A stretch of DNA of 64,000 bases, taken from contig WAEK01000003.1 of the NCBI GenBank assembly GCA_011634665.1, forward strand, positions 2,574,001 to 2,638,000. Direction: 5' to 3'. The notes below the pieces were generated by a model. The model searched no databases and had not been told where the DNA came from. It saw nothing but the letters and a program-made list of their open reading frames with translations. This document shows positions 47,078 through 59,222 of the stretch, in pieces. The position numbers were made by a program, and so were the translations under genes. The DNA comes from Mortierella sp. BCC40632. Lineage: Eukaryota > Mortierellomycota > Mortierellomycetes > Mortierellales > Mortierellaceae. The stretch's first letter is position 1, and each line of letters opens with the position of its first letter.

Positions 47078-50000
47078 AGGGAGGTAGTATAGGTGTGCGC
47101 GCGAAAGTGTAGGGGAGAAAAAGAAAGAAAGAAAAAAAAATAAACGAGCTGGAGGAAGAAGGATAGGATGAGCATGGCTCCCGCAGGATAGCGGAGGCGC
47201 CAGGAGTGGGAGAACGCCTAAAAGGGCCACACGCACGGAAGAAAAGGATGCAGCGTTGGAAATGGAATAATGGCCCCAGGAGGAGGCCTGGCGAGGGATG
47301 GGAGGGGGGCACGGGTGAGCAGGGGATGGACAAAAAGGCGACCCTGACCCGCGCGGGCCGAAAAAAGAAAGGAAACAGAGAGACGGGGCAGCAGACGGGC
47401 TGCTCGGGCAAGGCCACACTTACACTTGTGGAGGACGTATACAATTAAACCAGGTGGTGCGAGCAGTATGAATTAAAAGTGGGACGGACAAGTAAAACGC
47501 ATGAACGAGGAGAAAGGAGAGAGAACATTTTCCAAAAAGGGCAAGAAAGCAAAAGAAAGAAAAAAAGAAACCGGCTGGGCAGGGGGCGGTGGTGGTGGGG
47601 AGGGGGGGGTGGCGAGACCAGGGTGAAGCACGAAGGCGTAAAAGGGTCCAAAAAAAAGGGTGTTGACAGGGGAGATGATCAGACAGGGGATGAAGGATGG
47701 GATGGGGATGATGAAGAAACAGATGAGAGATGGGGTGGACAGATCGTCTCAAATATCCGGGGATATAAAAGCGAGGGCAGGGTTAGACAGGGAAGGGAAG
47801 AGAAAAAGAGGAAGAGGAAAAGGGGGGAGTGGAGTGGAGTGGGAATGGAAAGGAGAATTTTCAGTCTCGAGATGGATAGGAAATGGAAGGATGGCGGGAA
47901 AGAAAGAATGGAGGATGGAGAATGGGGATACAATCAAATGGGGATGAGGAGGAGGATTGCTCTGAAAAAAAAATAAATAAAAAAAATAAAAGGGATGATG
48001 AGATGAAAGAGAAAGGGAAACAATTGTCATGCTTCCTCCTCTTCCACCTCCTCTTCCCCCCCTTCCCCCTTCAAGATCCGCGGCAAGGGGAACAGAGAGA
48101 GAGAGAGAGAGAAAAAAAAAGAGTCTGATCTCGCGCAGGGCGGGGAGTGCTTCCACACCACCTGCTCAGGTAAGCCGCTGGGGCGAGTCTTGGTCCTCCG
48201 CCTCTGCCCACGGTCCGCGCGCGTTTTTTTATTGCCCTGCACTGCAGCCTTTCTTCTCTTCTCGTCAGTCTCCACCGACCAGTCAGAACAGAGATACTTG
48301 ATAAAGCAGACCAAACAGCCATATATCAGTCATCAACCCTGCACATCACTCTCCCTCTCTTCTCTGATCAACTCTTCCTTTCCATGCCATCGACTGTTGC
48401 TGACCTTGCCCGCCACCGTTCTCTCTCATCCCCTTCCTCCCCCCTTCTCCCGTGAACACGCCTCACTCCTCGTGTCTGCGACCAAATCCATTTTGGAATA
48501 ATTACTCTGACACCAGATAGATCCCTGCTGCATCTCTTGCACGGCCTCGGATGCTCACTCCTCGCATTGAGCCCAGCCGTTCGGATCCAAAATGCCAGCA
48601 CTTTATTATTAGCAACCCTGCTCTTTCTCTCTCTATCTCTCACTCTCTCTCTCTCTATCCACACCATGCAACCACGTCCATCCGTTCTTTCGTCACCTTC
48701 TTGCCCCTACCACTCTCTCAGATACATACCCACTCATACACTGCCCACTCCCTACTTCGAGTGTGCATGCCGTCGCCATGTCTTCTGCAGCAGCCCAAGG
48801 GGAAGGAGAAGGGGAAGGAGAAGGTGCTAGGAGCATATTTCTCTCCTCTTTACTGCTACGAACATTCGAGGCAGCTGTGACGAAACTAGAAGAGAAAGGG
48901 GGAGAAGGAAGATAGGACGGTCTGCAAGTGAACTAGTAGGGCCCTTCTTTCTCTTAAGCGTTTCATACCTCCCGCCCACCGTCGCTTGCTCTGCCGACAG
49001 TAGTCATTGCTCCACCCCACGGGCTCGTCCGTCCAGGCACACAGAAGCCTTCTTGTATTATTATTTTTCGCACATGGTCCGAGCAACGGGCAAGAAGATA
49101 GGTTGGCCATTACTGCCTCTTTCTGTCGCTCTTTTAGCGTTCCTACGCTTTTTTTTTTTTTTTTTACACAAACACCGTACTCGTCGTGGTAGGACATTGT
49201 GCATTTGTGTTCCAGTCATTGGCGCAGTGTCTCCTCAGCCTAGGACAAGGACAGGCGAGGGCCAGAGCCAATTTTCATAGGCCCTTCGACCGACACCTTC
49301 TCACCCCCGCAGTTCGCGAGGCAGGTCCAGTGCCGCTTCGGCTTAACTTTGTGTTTCCATGCAAGGTTGAATGTACACCACCACCACCCAATGTTTTTTT
49401 TTTTTTTCTCTTCTCCGCACCACCCACAACGTGCATACATCTTGCAGCATGCCATATCCAATTGTGAGCGACCAACTGCGGTGAAGTGCATACGGAAATG
49501 AAGACAATCGATCAGAGCAGACCAAAGCCCCCCACCTGTGTCCTCGGCCTCGGGGTCTCTGTCCCAGTCCTGTCCTGCAGGTCGCAGACCGGAGAGACTC
49601 TGGGCCGGGCATCAGTCAAATGTACGTGCTTTTGCAGCGTGTACGTGTCTAGAATTTACAAGGCGAAGCCCGGGGGACAGCCACCGCGCTCAATCTTTTT
49701 TTTTTTTTTTTTCACTTTGCCCTCTCTTTTTTCTCTCTCTCTCTTCTTTCTCCTCTCTTCTCCTTCTTCCCGCATCTGCCTCTGTTTCCCCCCTCACCTA
49801 TTTTTTAAGCTCCAAACCTCCTCCTTTGTCTTCTCACCCTCCATCGCTCTTTTTTTTTCTTTTCTTTTCTTTTTTTTTGTCTCTCGCCTCTTCGCGTCTC
49901 TTCCTTGGCCAACTGTACATCGCTCTCCTCTCTGCTGCTCTGTTCCAACACCTTGCGTCCCAGTCCACGCTCCTCTCTCGACCCAGTTTGACAAGACTTT

Positions 50001-50695
50001 TCCATACGGTAAACAGCCCAATGCCCGGAAACCGATACCAGCCCTTGACTTTGCTCTACCTGAGCCAAAGCATGACTACACCATCATTGAACACGCCGTG
50101 TGTCGGCAAGAGAGGCCCCTCTTCTCTCTCTCTTTCACCCTTCAGTACCCGCACCGAACCTCTTCCCCCTGTCTTCCCGAGGGCTGACCTTGCACAACGC
50201 TCTGCAACCAATAATTAACTGTCCTTGTTGCTTTGCCCAAAAGTCACCCTCCTCTTTCTCTCTCTCTCCCTTTCGCTCTCTCCCTTTGGGTAAAAGAGGC
50301 CATCGCTCTTGTGCTGATCCGCTGCTTTGTCTCCTTTGAGCTGACGTTCCTAGAACGTAGCTCCTTTCTCTGCTCGGACACTGCTCCACCGATCCAAATG
50401 ACGGTCGACAGTGCCTCCTCTTTTTTTTTTTTATCATCATCATTATTGCTATCTCCTGTCCCCCTTGAACCGATCCACCAAGTCCTGGCCCTGATAGACG
50501 AGGTCAAAGGCCTGGGTCGATCTGATCTGTTCTTTTCCTTCTCCTTCTCTCTCTTTCCCCAGCCACCAACTGCCTCCATTCTGCTCAAAAAAAAAAAAGT
50601 CCCAGCGCTCAATTGTTCTCCAGGGTCTCCTTTGTTCTGCTCCGAGCAGAGATAGAAAGAAAGAAAAAAAAAGAGAGCGAGCGAGAAAGAACCAA

Positions 50696-50726
<31 letters not shown>

Positions 50727-51810
50727 CCTCGGAACCTTATCCTTCATCCGCTTGTCCACACATACTCATACCTCCAAGAGGAAGAAAGAGCCCCGCGCAG
50801 CTTTCTCTTTTTCTTTTGCCTACTGGGAGGAGGGGAATACACACACACACACACTATCAACGCTGCGGACTCGACTCTTGTCGTGTGGTTATAAAATAAG
50901 GCTGAAGGATGCATTTTTTTTTATCCCCCTGGGCAGGGGAGAGAGATTAATCGCAGGGCTATTGGCTCAGAATCGTAGGGATCGAGCAATTGGCCTGGGT
51001 AAGATTTGTGGTAAAAGGGTTATCGTGATAGACAGAAAAAAAAGGAAGAAAAAAAAAGCACACGCCCGTGCACTCCTCTCTTCGACACACTTCCTTCATC
51101 TTAAGAGTCCTATTAGGCGGGAAAGGAAGGGGAAAGGATGAGGCGGAGGATGAGGAAGAAGAGGAGAGGAAACAGAGCCAACACATTGCCTCTGTCTGGG
51201 GTCGTCACAACAACAGAGACGAAACAGTGGGAGGACTGGACTGGGCGAGAACAGAACCGGACGCATGTCTCTTTGTCTTTGTCTCTCCGTCTCTCTGTCG
51301 AGTACGAGTACGAGTACGTATGTAGACAGAATCCCTTTTTCGACCTGCAGAGAGAGCAGAAAGCAGGGAGGAGAACTGCCCATTAAAAAAAAAAAAAAAA
51401 AAAAAGAGCCAAACAGCGCTGGTCAGAGTGGAAAGTGAGGGTGGGGTGGAAGGGGGAGAAAGGCAGCAGCAGCAGCAAAGGGGAGTAAGAGTAAGGGGTG
51501 GACTGAAGCAAAAAGAGAAAAGAAAGAGCAATAGGGAAAGAGAAAGTGGCTCCGAATGTGCATGGACCCTCTTCAAATCCCCCCCACTCCCCTCCCCCTT
51601 CGCAGCGTTGTATTGTAACGACGCATAAGCTTCACCTCAACCACCGAAACGCCGCCTTGCTTCACCTGGAGTCTTACTTATCTCTCTCCTTTCCTCTCTC
51701 TATTTTTTTTTTCTCTCCCTCTCTTTCTCTTCTAGTATCATCTCTTCTCTCTTTCTCTTTCACTCCACTTGCCACTTCTCTCTCCACTCTTCCAATAACT
51801 CTACCAAGCC
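45576..51810. other. 6.2 kb divergent intergenic region
   Basis: Lies between the start of the spectraplakin-like gene (minus) and the gene at 51811 (plus). The plus strand is purine-rich from about 45770 to 48000 and pyrimidine-rich from about 48230 to 51790, switching near 48.0-48.2 kb. It contains many homopolymers (A run 47037-47073), GA and CA repeats, and a CATGTCATG-type cluster at 46533-46564. A 45-codon ATG frame lies at 48778-48915. I could not support a conventional gene. Confidence 0.5.
47037..47073. repeat. A homopolymer, about 37 bases
   Basis: Pure A run, upstream of the spectraplakin-like gene. Confidence 0.85.
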
Positions 51811-52105
51811 ATGAACCCATCCAGCGCTAGTTATGTCGCCTATGGCACAGGTACGTGCAACAACCAAGTCCCCAAGCCTCTCCCCCCTCCATGCCTGCCC
51901 TAATTAGGATTCTCTTTTTGTCTCGATGTCTAATATCTTTCCTTATCCTTGACTCTCTCGCTTTGGCCTCGCATAGGAAACATGTTGAACATTGACGTGG
52001 GTACTATCAAACGCAAGCTTGACTCGAACGAATACGATGATGAGATTCACCAAGAAGCTCAGGTAGGACCGATTCAGTCAATGTCACTTTCTCCCTCACT
52101 TTTTC

Positions 52106-52137
<32 letters not shown>

Positions 52138-52705
52138 AATCTCTAACGCCACCACATTCTCCTTGATTTAGCCCAATGGAAAACGTGCCTGCAGCTTCTT
52201 GAACCGACCCACGCAGTTTGCCACGTTTGGTTCGCCCGCTCACTTGGCCACACACACTCCCGTCCAACAGGTTGCTGTAGATCATAGCCAGGCCCTCAAG
52301 CCCACATGGACCCAGGTGGATTCCTCACCATTCCTCCGTCATCAGCAGCATGAGCCCCAGCCTACTTCTGCCCATCAACACTACCAGAGCCATTCCAGTC
52401 CCTACAACGGCTATCATACACCAGAGTCGGAGCAATCTTCTGCCACTGCATCTCCACCATCAATGGACATGGATATGGATTCTGCCTCTGCAGACCAGGA
52501 TTCATCGAATGTTGTCTCGAATGCTACTTCAGTCTCATCGACGCCCTCTGTCCAGAACGAATATGTACCTGTGCATGGTCGATCTATGGAGATTCCATCC
52601 TACGCACGTGTGCCCTTGAACGAGATGCGCAAGTATCGAGAACAGCGATGGAGCTCTTGCATATATGGAGCTGACAGTCGTCTTGGCCAGGGTATGATGG
52701 TCTAA
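51811..52705 (+). CDS. Unknown 219-residue nuclear-type hydrophilic protein
   Basis: Three exons: 51811-51850, 51977-52062, 52172-52705, with GT-AG introns of 126 and 109 bp that keep frame (219 residues). I do not recognise a family. The N-terminal part (residues 14-50) is compact: GNMLNIDVGTIKRKLDSNEY followed by acidic residues and PNGKRACSFLNRPTQFATFG. The KRK and KR patches could be nuclear-localisation signals. The middle is Gln/His/Ser/Pro-rich and probably disordered. The C-terminal block looks ordered again: MEIPSYARVPLNEMRKYREQ then RWSSCIYGADSRLGQGMMV. No signal peptide or membrane segment. The tiny first exon, two matched short introns and a pyrimidine-rich leader ending at the ATG support a real gene. 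A regulatory or scaffold protein is possible, but the sequence does not show it. Confidence 0.78.
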
Positions 52706-52708
52706 GCA

Positions 52709-52763
<55 letters not shown>

Positions 52764-54245
52764 AAAAAGAAAAGAAAAAGTCGAGATGGAAGGAGGTGAA
52801 CTTGGAACCTTTCTTTTTCTTTTCCTTTTTTTCCTTTTCTTTTCATTTCATTCAGGATTTCTCTCCTGGTGTGAGGTGGGTTTCTTTTCTTTTCTTTTCT
52901 TTTTTTTTTCTTTTTTTTTTTTTTGAGGTGACAATTGGGGTTATTATTTTTTTGTTATTTTTTTGACTGTTGGCTACTTTTCCCTTCTCCCCCTCTACTT
53001 TCACTCATTGACCCTGGTTCTGTCTCGTGAAGCAACCAGTAAGTCTTTTTTGTTTCGGGTTCAAAAAAAAAAAAAAAAAAAAAAAAGGAATGAAATGTGT
53101 GAGGATGGGAACTAGGTAAAGAGGTGGAAAAGAGGGAGCGCGAGTGTGAATGTGTGTGCGTGCGTGCGTGTGTGTGTGGATGTGTGTGAAGAATGAAAAA
53201 AGAAGAGAAAGGGCGGTGACCCACAAGCCACTAAGAACCTGGCTTCTCGGATATTGAGACCCGAAGACTCCTTTGCTTCTTTTCTTCTTCCCTCTTCTTC
53301 TTTCTTTTCTCTCTCTTTCTTAACCTTGGTCGAATGTTGGAGTCTTTCTTTCTTTTTTTCTTTTTTTTTCTTTTTTTTTTTCTTTCTTTCTTTTTCTTTT
53401 TCTTTTTCTTTACTTTCTTGTTCTTGTAAATCGCTTTCCTAATACTCTGTACAACACGGACGCGTGCTTTGGGAAAAAAAAATATCCACACATGAGGACA
53501 ATTCACTTTTCTTTCTATCTTTCTTTCTACTTTCCCTCTTTTCCCTCTCCTTTTCCCTCTTCCTTTTCCCTTTCCACCCTTTGTCCCGATTGGACAATGG
53601 GTCGAACAATCATCTTCTGAGCTGTGGGATAAGGGGATAAAAAAAAAAGAATCATGGGATACCTTTCCATTGTGGTGATGATGAAAAGTGATGGGTAGTA
53701 GGTGGTGAGAGTGGTAAGGAGGACATGGTCCAAAAGGAGGCTGATCTCTGTATGGAAAAAAAAAATGTAGTTGGGGTAGGGTCCGAAGAGATGGAGCATC
53801 AGCAACCTTCTCTGTCTTTTTCTTTTTTTCCTTTTTCTTTTTCTTTTCTTTTTCTTTTTTTATCTGATTCTGTTCTCCTTGCTCAGCAGATAAAATCTAG
53901 GGCAAGGGTTTATGAGTGTGAATGAGAAGGCATTGGAGCACACAAAAAAAAAAAAAAAAAAAAAAAAAAAGAAAAAAAAATCTTGTAGGGTCATTGATGG
54001 CCCTCTACTTCCTTCCCCTTTCCCCTTCATTTTCTCAAAGCATCCGACCTCAATAAAAAAAAAAAAAAAAAAAAATAGCTTTATTGTAATCAAATTTGTA
54101 TGCAAGAAAAAACAGATTCTCTCTTCCATCCCACCCCATCTCTTGTCCGTTTACTTGGTTCCTTTTTCTTTCTTTCTTTCTTTTTTTTTCCTTTTCGATA
54201 TCCATTTTGTTTCCTTTTCCTTCTGTCCCATCTCTAGCTTGTATT
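52706..54245. other. Convergent intergenic region with homopolymers
   Basis: 3' side of both the 51811 gene and the ICE2-family gene. Contains a 41-base A run directly after the 51811 gene stop (52710-52750), T- and CT-rich stretches, a TG/GT-rich stretch (53145-53190) and further A runs. No gene seen. Confidence 0.6.
52710..52750. repeat. A homopolymer, about 41 bases
   Basis: Pure A run starting 5 bases after the stop codon of the 51811 gene, then more A-rich sequence to about 52780. It sits where a poly(A) tail copy would, but similar runs occur throughout non-coding DNA here. Confidence 0.85.
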
Positions 54246-56182
54246 TCAATCGCTCCGGTAATGCTCCCATGCATCATCGCGAGCCAGTACCAACTCGGCT
54301 CCAAAGAGTGCTAAGCACAGAAAACTGTTGAGCCAACCCCAAATGGCCATCGACGGCCGCAGGTATCCAAAATGTTGCAACATGATCCGCGTATGGGTCA
54401 TTAACAAGACGGGCTTGGCAAGACTTGCCAATACCCGAGCCACCCGATTTCCACGAGGACGTCCGTCCGCATCGACACCATGACCATCATCATCATCATC
54501 ACTGCTGTCTAAACTGCTGTTGGAGGATTTCTGTCTTGAGAATCCTCTTGAGGGTGAACTGGTATCCTGTCCAATGTTGAGAGTGGGTGCAATATGAGAT
54601 ACGGCAATCAAAACGCCCATCCGGTAGAGAAGACTGATCAAGATGTTGGGCGACAGGGCCTTGAACAAGACCTGAACCAGTTGCGAGACATGGACCAGGG
54701 TTTGGATCGTGACATTCTCAATATCTTGAACCGTTAAACTAAGGGCGGATCAAAAGGCACATGGCTCTGTTATCAGCAATTGCCTACTCCATGAATTTTT
54801 TTTTTCTTTTTTTCTTTTTTTTGGTCCTGTGGCTGTAATAAGGTAGCAGGTGGTACGAAACTAAATTTTTTGGAGTGCACTTGGAGCTCCTTACCTTTGG
54901 AGATACGGGATCGTAAGCGGTCCAAATTCAATAGCTTTATGTAGGGGCATGATCCGGGTCCGTGTTGGTGCATTCTCAATTGCCTCATTCCTCGCAGCAA
55001 TGTACATGCTCATGACAATATAGGCAAACTGTTGTTCAGGGATGATGGTGGCAGTAGTAAAGAAGGAAAGATGAGTCGTTTTTTTTTTTTTTTTTTCTTG
55101 GATCCAAAAATAAAATAAAATAAAATAAAATAAAAATGAAGAAAAGATCTTACCAAAAAGGCCGTGTCCGTGATGACGCCTCGACCAGAGACGAGAGCAA
55201 TGATAGAAAGAACTACCGTCAAAGTCATGCAACAACCGATGACCGAGGCCGACTTGACACTGGGAACGAGTTCGGGCGAAGAAGCTGCATAGAGTTGATA
55301 GAGTCCGAATCCTGAAATGACGTACACGGATGCTGACATGATCAAGAACGCGATCTATACGAATCCCCCAAAAAAATAAGTACACGGGCGAGAGCAAAAT
55401 CAAAAGTAAGTGAGCTGAGTTTTAGTCCATCTCTTCTCGATCTGGGTAATAGCTCTTTTGGTCCGTTGTTGTTGTTATTGTTGTTTTTTCCAGAGAGAGA
55501 GTGAAAGAGTGAGAGAGAGAGAAACCCGCAAGGAAGGAAAAGGACCCTTGTCTGTGTGTCTGTCTATAATTTGATGTGTACCTGATAGCCGTCGCTTCTG
55601 CCTGCCAGTCGTCGTACGACCTGAGAGGATTTCTGAATGATGAGGATCGTACCAAAGCCCTCGAGGATCGTTAAGACGGGGTCGGAGCCCTTGATAACAA
55701 TCTCCCAGATCTGGTGTGATCCTGACATGTCCCTGGTTGAACGAATTATTGCCAGGAAGAGAAGGCCCACGACCACCAAGGGCTCTGCCATCGTGGCGCT
55801 CCTAAGCTTTAAAAAAAAAAAAAAAAAATAATAACAAAACAAAGCAGTGAGAAGCGATGGTCATTATTAACGATAATAAAAGATGCAAAGTCTGAGCGGG
55901 GTCAGGACGGGGAAAGAGAGAGAGAGAGAGAGAGACTGTTGTTTTTTTTTTTTTTTTTTTTTTTGTTGTTGTTGCAGGTATGCATTAAATTCTTACAAGC
56001 ACTCGGATGGGCCTCCTTGAGAAGAGTCGCCGCAGGATGGGCATGGTCATGTACCATGAGACGACCCAGAGCGAATACTCGAGGCCGCATTCCTTGCTAA
56101 TGTCGAATGCGAGGGTGAGGAAGGCTAGAAGGCAGAGGTACTGGGCGCCTCGCCATGACGCCCGCATCACCGGGACGAGCAT
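54246..56182 (-). CDS. ICE2: ICE2-family endoplasmic reticulum membrane protein
   Basis: Five exons on the minus strand: 56182-55997, 55806-55582, 55354-55154, 55028-54895, 54738-54246 (412 residues; yeast Ice2 is about 490). Ice2 is a polytopic ER protein needed for cortical ER inheritance and, in yeast, promotes ER membrane growth by restraining the lipin phosphatase Nem1-Spo7. Family features: the first membrane segment YLCLLAFLTLAFDISKECGL (the family's LAFD-x-G/ECGL pattern); EPLVVVGLLFLAII; the signature VLTILEGFGTILIIQKSSQV followed by RSDGYQ; SASVYVISGFGLYQLY; TLTVVLSIIALVSGRG; FAYIVMSMYIAARNEAI; and SPNILISLLYRMGVLIAVSH near the C-terminus. About seven to eight hydrophobic segments can be counted. 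An acidic Ser/Asp loop (SSDDDDDGHG) precedes the last membrane segments. The exon-2 acceptor is AAAG at 55807-55808; the AG six bases further downstream would break frame. Confidence 0.88.
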
Positions 56183-56424
56183 TGAAAGGGAAAAAGATGA
56201 GAAGGGCGGCGACAGAGGATGACAGCGACGATGGGAATGGAGATTCGCTGTGGCAGGATGGACTGACTCCTTGTGAAAGGGAGGAGAACTGGTGGTTGTT
56301 GGAAGTTGAGTGAGAAAAAAAAAAAAAAAAAAGAGTCCGATGATGGCTCGTGCTTGAAAAAAAACTCGCAATCAAATCCTGGAGAGAAAGCGCGGCACTT
56401 GTTCTCTTTTTTTTTTCTTCTTCT

Positions 56425-56455
<31 letters not shown>

Positions 56456-57065
56456 CTGTTATCTTTGGCTGGCTGAAGAATGATTGACAAGATGGATGCT
56501 TTGCTCAATCAAATCCCAATGCAAGGTCATTCCTTGGTCCTTGTGGAATGAACAGATTGGAACTACCTCCCTCGAGGGGTCTCGGTCTAGTAGTGGTCTC
56601 CCGTTCGGTGATGACTTTCCTCTCCTACACTCACACTCACACGAGCAACACGTGGGTGTTCTTGCAAGAGAGACAGATCCGGGCACTGTGCTGGTATCTC
56701 CTTGGCAGCGCTCTCTTTGTATACGCTCGCTCGCTCTGTGGTCCCCGTCCTGGCGCCGGTGGCAATCTCGTCGTTTTTCCCAAAGACGGCTCTGTGTACG
56801 GGCGAAAAAGTCGGAGAGGTGGAATTGAAAAAGAGATGCCTGGACTAGACACAGGAGAACGTGATGCCAAGGGTAAAAAGAGAGAGAAAGAAGAATCGCT
56901 CTAGTGAACAAAAAAAAGGGTGTTTTAAAGGCGCCGGACCTGTGTGTAGTGCGAGCATGAGCCACCTGTGCATCCATTGTTCTGCAACACAGATATGGGC
57001 GTAGATCAAGTCGCTCTTGTACCCATGTGAAGCAACCGTTGCCTTTTAGGATGGTTTAACAGAAT

Positions 57066-57068
<3 letters not shown>

Positions 57069-57112
<44 letters not shown>
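57069..57112. repeat. GA dinucleotide microsatellite
   Basis: Perfect (GA)n of about 44 bp about 620 bp upstream of the pyrophosphatase start. Confidence 0.93.
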
Positions 57113-57117
<5 letters not shown>

Positions 57118-57376
57118 CCCAGACAGAGCGCCCACACTAGGCGATCCCATCACACCTGACCTCGCCCACAGCTTTGTTCAATGGACGAGCCTCTGGCACC
57201 AGTGGGCAAGACGAGCTAAAAGTGTTGAGTTCTCAAAGCAATGCGTGTTCGAGAGAGTGTGGCTGGATAGGAGGAAGAGCTTGGGCGTTCCATGCCTGGC
57301 TGTTGCCCTCCTAGTCACCTGCGGTTCATGCAGACAACGCTTGGGGCAGGGAGAGGAAGAGGAGGAAGAGAGTGTC

Positions 57377-57414
57377 CGATGGACCACCCGTATGGTCCAT
57401 GCCCAAACAGGCAT
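57377..57414. promoter_or_regulatory. Two adjacent inverted repeats upstream of the pyrophosphatase gene
   Basis: ATGGACCA (57377-57384) and TGGTCCAT (57391-57398) are perfect 8-base arms with a 6-base spacer. CCATGCC (57395-57401) and GGCATGG (57408-57414) are 7-base arms, also with a 6-base spacer, overlapping the first repeat by 4 bases. The geometry suits paired dimeric factor sites. It lies about 315 bp before the start codon. Function is inferred only from symmetry and position. Confidence 0.35.
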
Positions 57415-57728
57415 GGGAAACAGGCCCCTGGAAAAAAAGAAAAAGTCAAAAGAAAGGTCAAAAAAGACGTGCTTCAGCAAAAAAGTGGGACTGTCATCAT
57501 CTCTCTCGGAGCGCGTGCTCAGCTTATCTTTCTCTCTGGATCCATTCGGATCATTCCCCATCTTGTCTCCCGTCTGCTCTCCTCTTCAAGACACGCATCT
57601 CATTCGCGCGATCCACCATCCTGGCGTCACTGATCAAGACTTGCTTCTCTCCCATTCAAGGCCCCATCCGATCCCATCTTCGTGCCTTCCACGTTTCACC
57701 TGCCCGTCCACTCGCATCTCTCCTCAAC

Positions 57729-59222
57729 ATGGCCTCTTACTCCCCCCGTGTCGTTAACGCTCCCAACACTCTCCAGCACCGCGTCTACCTCGGTAAGAAA
57801 CAAATGAAATGGATACCATCGTCTTCTCGACTGACCTGATTTTTAGTTCAAAGAATTGTTTCTGCTGTGGTGCTAATGTGTTATCACCTTTTTTTTTTTT
57901 TTTGCTCTTCTTTCCTTTTTCCCATAACAGAGAAGGACGGTGCCCCCATCTCGGCCTTCCACGATGTTCCTCTGTACGCCAACGAGGACAAGAACGTCTA
58001 CAACATGATTGTCGAGATTCCCCGCTGGACCAATGCCAAGCTCGAGATCTCCAAGGATGAGCCTTTCAACCCCATCAAGCAGGACGTCAAGAAGGGTAAC
58101 CTTCGCTTTGTCCGCAACTGCTTCCCCCACAAGGGTTACATCTGGAACTATGGTGCCTTCCCCCAGGTATGTGATAGGAGAGGAAAGAAGAAGTGAAAGA
58201 AGAGAAAGAGAACGGATCAGACCGTTTGTGAAAGCGATGCGATGATAATCAAGGGGGACTGATCCCTCTACCGCTGATAATGACTCTTTTTGTCTGACTT
58301 GACCTGATTTGACTTGACCTGGCTCTTTTAATTTGATAGACCTGGGAGGACCCCACCCACTCTCACCCCGATACCGGCGCCCGCGGTGATAACGACCCTA
58401 TTGATGTCTGCGAGATTGGCCAGCAGGTCGGATACATTGGTCAGATCAAGCAGGTCAAGGTCCTCGGTGTCATGGCTCTCTTGGACGAAGGTATGAGAAA
58501 GAAAGAAAGAAAGAAAAAGCCACTTTTCCCACCCTACTCTTGACAGGGGTGAAGACCCATGAGTGGGATTCTAGACACTCATAGCATTTTTGTTTTTCCT
58601 TGTGCTCCATTACTCTTTGGCCACTCTCCTCCACCCTTCCCTTCCCTTCCTCATTCCCACCAGGTGAGACTGACTGGAAGGTGATTGCCATTGATGTCAA
58701 GGACCCTCTTGCTGACAAGTTGAACGACATTGAGGATGTCCAGAAGCACCTCCCTGGCTTCATTGACGCGACCCGCGACTGGTTCCGCATCTACAAGATC
58801 CCTGATGGCAAGCCCGAGAACAACTTTGCCTTCAACGGTGCTGCCAAGGACAGGAAGTATGCCGTCGATGTCATTGAGGAGACCCACGAGGCCTGGAAGC
58901 GCCTGATCCTTCAAAAGATCCCTGCCAAGGGCGACCTTTACGACATCAAGGTGTAAGTGGGAAACTTTTTTTATTTATTTATTTAATTGATTGCTCCCCT
59001 AGTCCATTGGACTTGGTAGGCCGAACAGTTGAACTCATTTCTCTCTTTTCTTTTTGGTTCACGTTCTATAGGAGCAACACCACTGTCAAGGATAGCCCTT
59101 ACAGGGTCACTGAGTGCGATGATGTTGTCAAGAACATCCCTGAGGCTTCCCCCAAGCCTGCTGCTCCCATCGACGAGTCGATCGACAAGTGGTTCTACGT
59201 CAACAACGCCAGCAACCTGTAA
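57729..59222 (+). CDS. IPP1: Inorganic pyrophosphatase (family I, cytosolic)
   Basis: Five exons: 57729-57792, 57931-58166, 58340-58490, 58664-58952, 59072-59222 (296 residues; yeast Ipp1 has 287). It hydrolyses pyrophosphate to two phosphates, pulling biosynthetic reactions such as DNA, RNA and aminoacyl-tRNA synthesis forward, in the cytosol. The family signature [12 protein letters not shown] with its metal-binding aspartates is present. Other recognisable segments are [60 protein letters not shown] and [20 protein letters not shown]. The C-terminal part [11 protein letters not shown] and the tail IDKWFYVN also match fungal enzymes. Codon use is strongly C/G-ending, indicating high expression. 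All introns are short GT-AG (111-173 bp). AATAAA is at about 59300. Confidence 0.98.

Larger units (their letters stand above)
56183..57728. other. Divergent promoter region between ICE2 and pyrophosphatase genes
   Basis: Contains T/A runs (56432-56457), a non-repetitive stretch without a supported frame (about 56460-57050), a GA microsatellite, two adjacent short inverted repeats at 57377-57398 and 57395-57414, and a CT-rich leader (57500-57725) before the pyrophosphatase start. Confidence 0.55.

Noticed and set aside
47479..47976. 165-codon Lys/Arg/Glu/Gly-rich frame
   Set aside because: Purely purine-rich sequence gives this composition in any frame; no start context, introns or family resemblance.
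49486..50218. Two overlapping frames of more than 220 codons
   Set aside because: Both are Ser/Phe/Leu low complexity from pyrimidine-rich DNA; the two frames overlap and neither shows a domain.
53512..53805. Minus-strand frame of 92 codons with MLMLHLFGPYPNYIFF start
   Set aside because: Short, no family resemblance, lies in a homopolymer-rich convergent 3' region between two well-supported genes.
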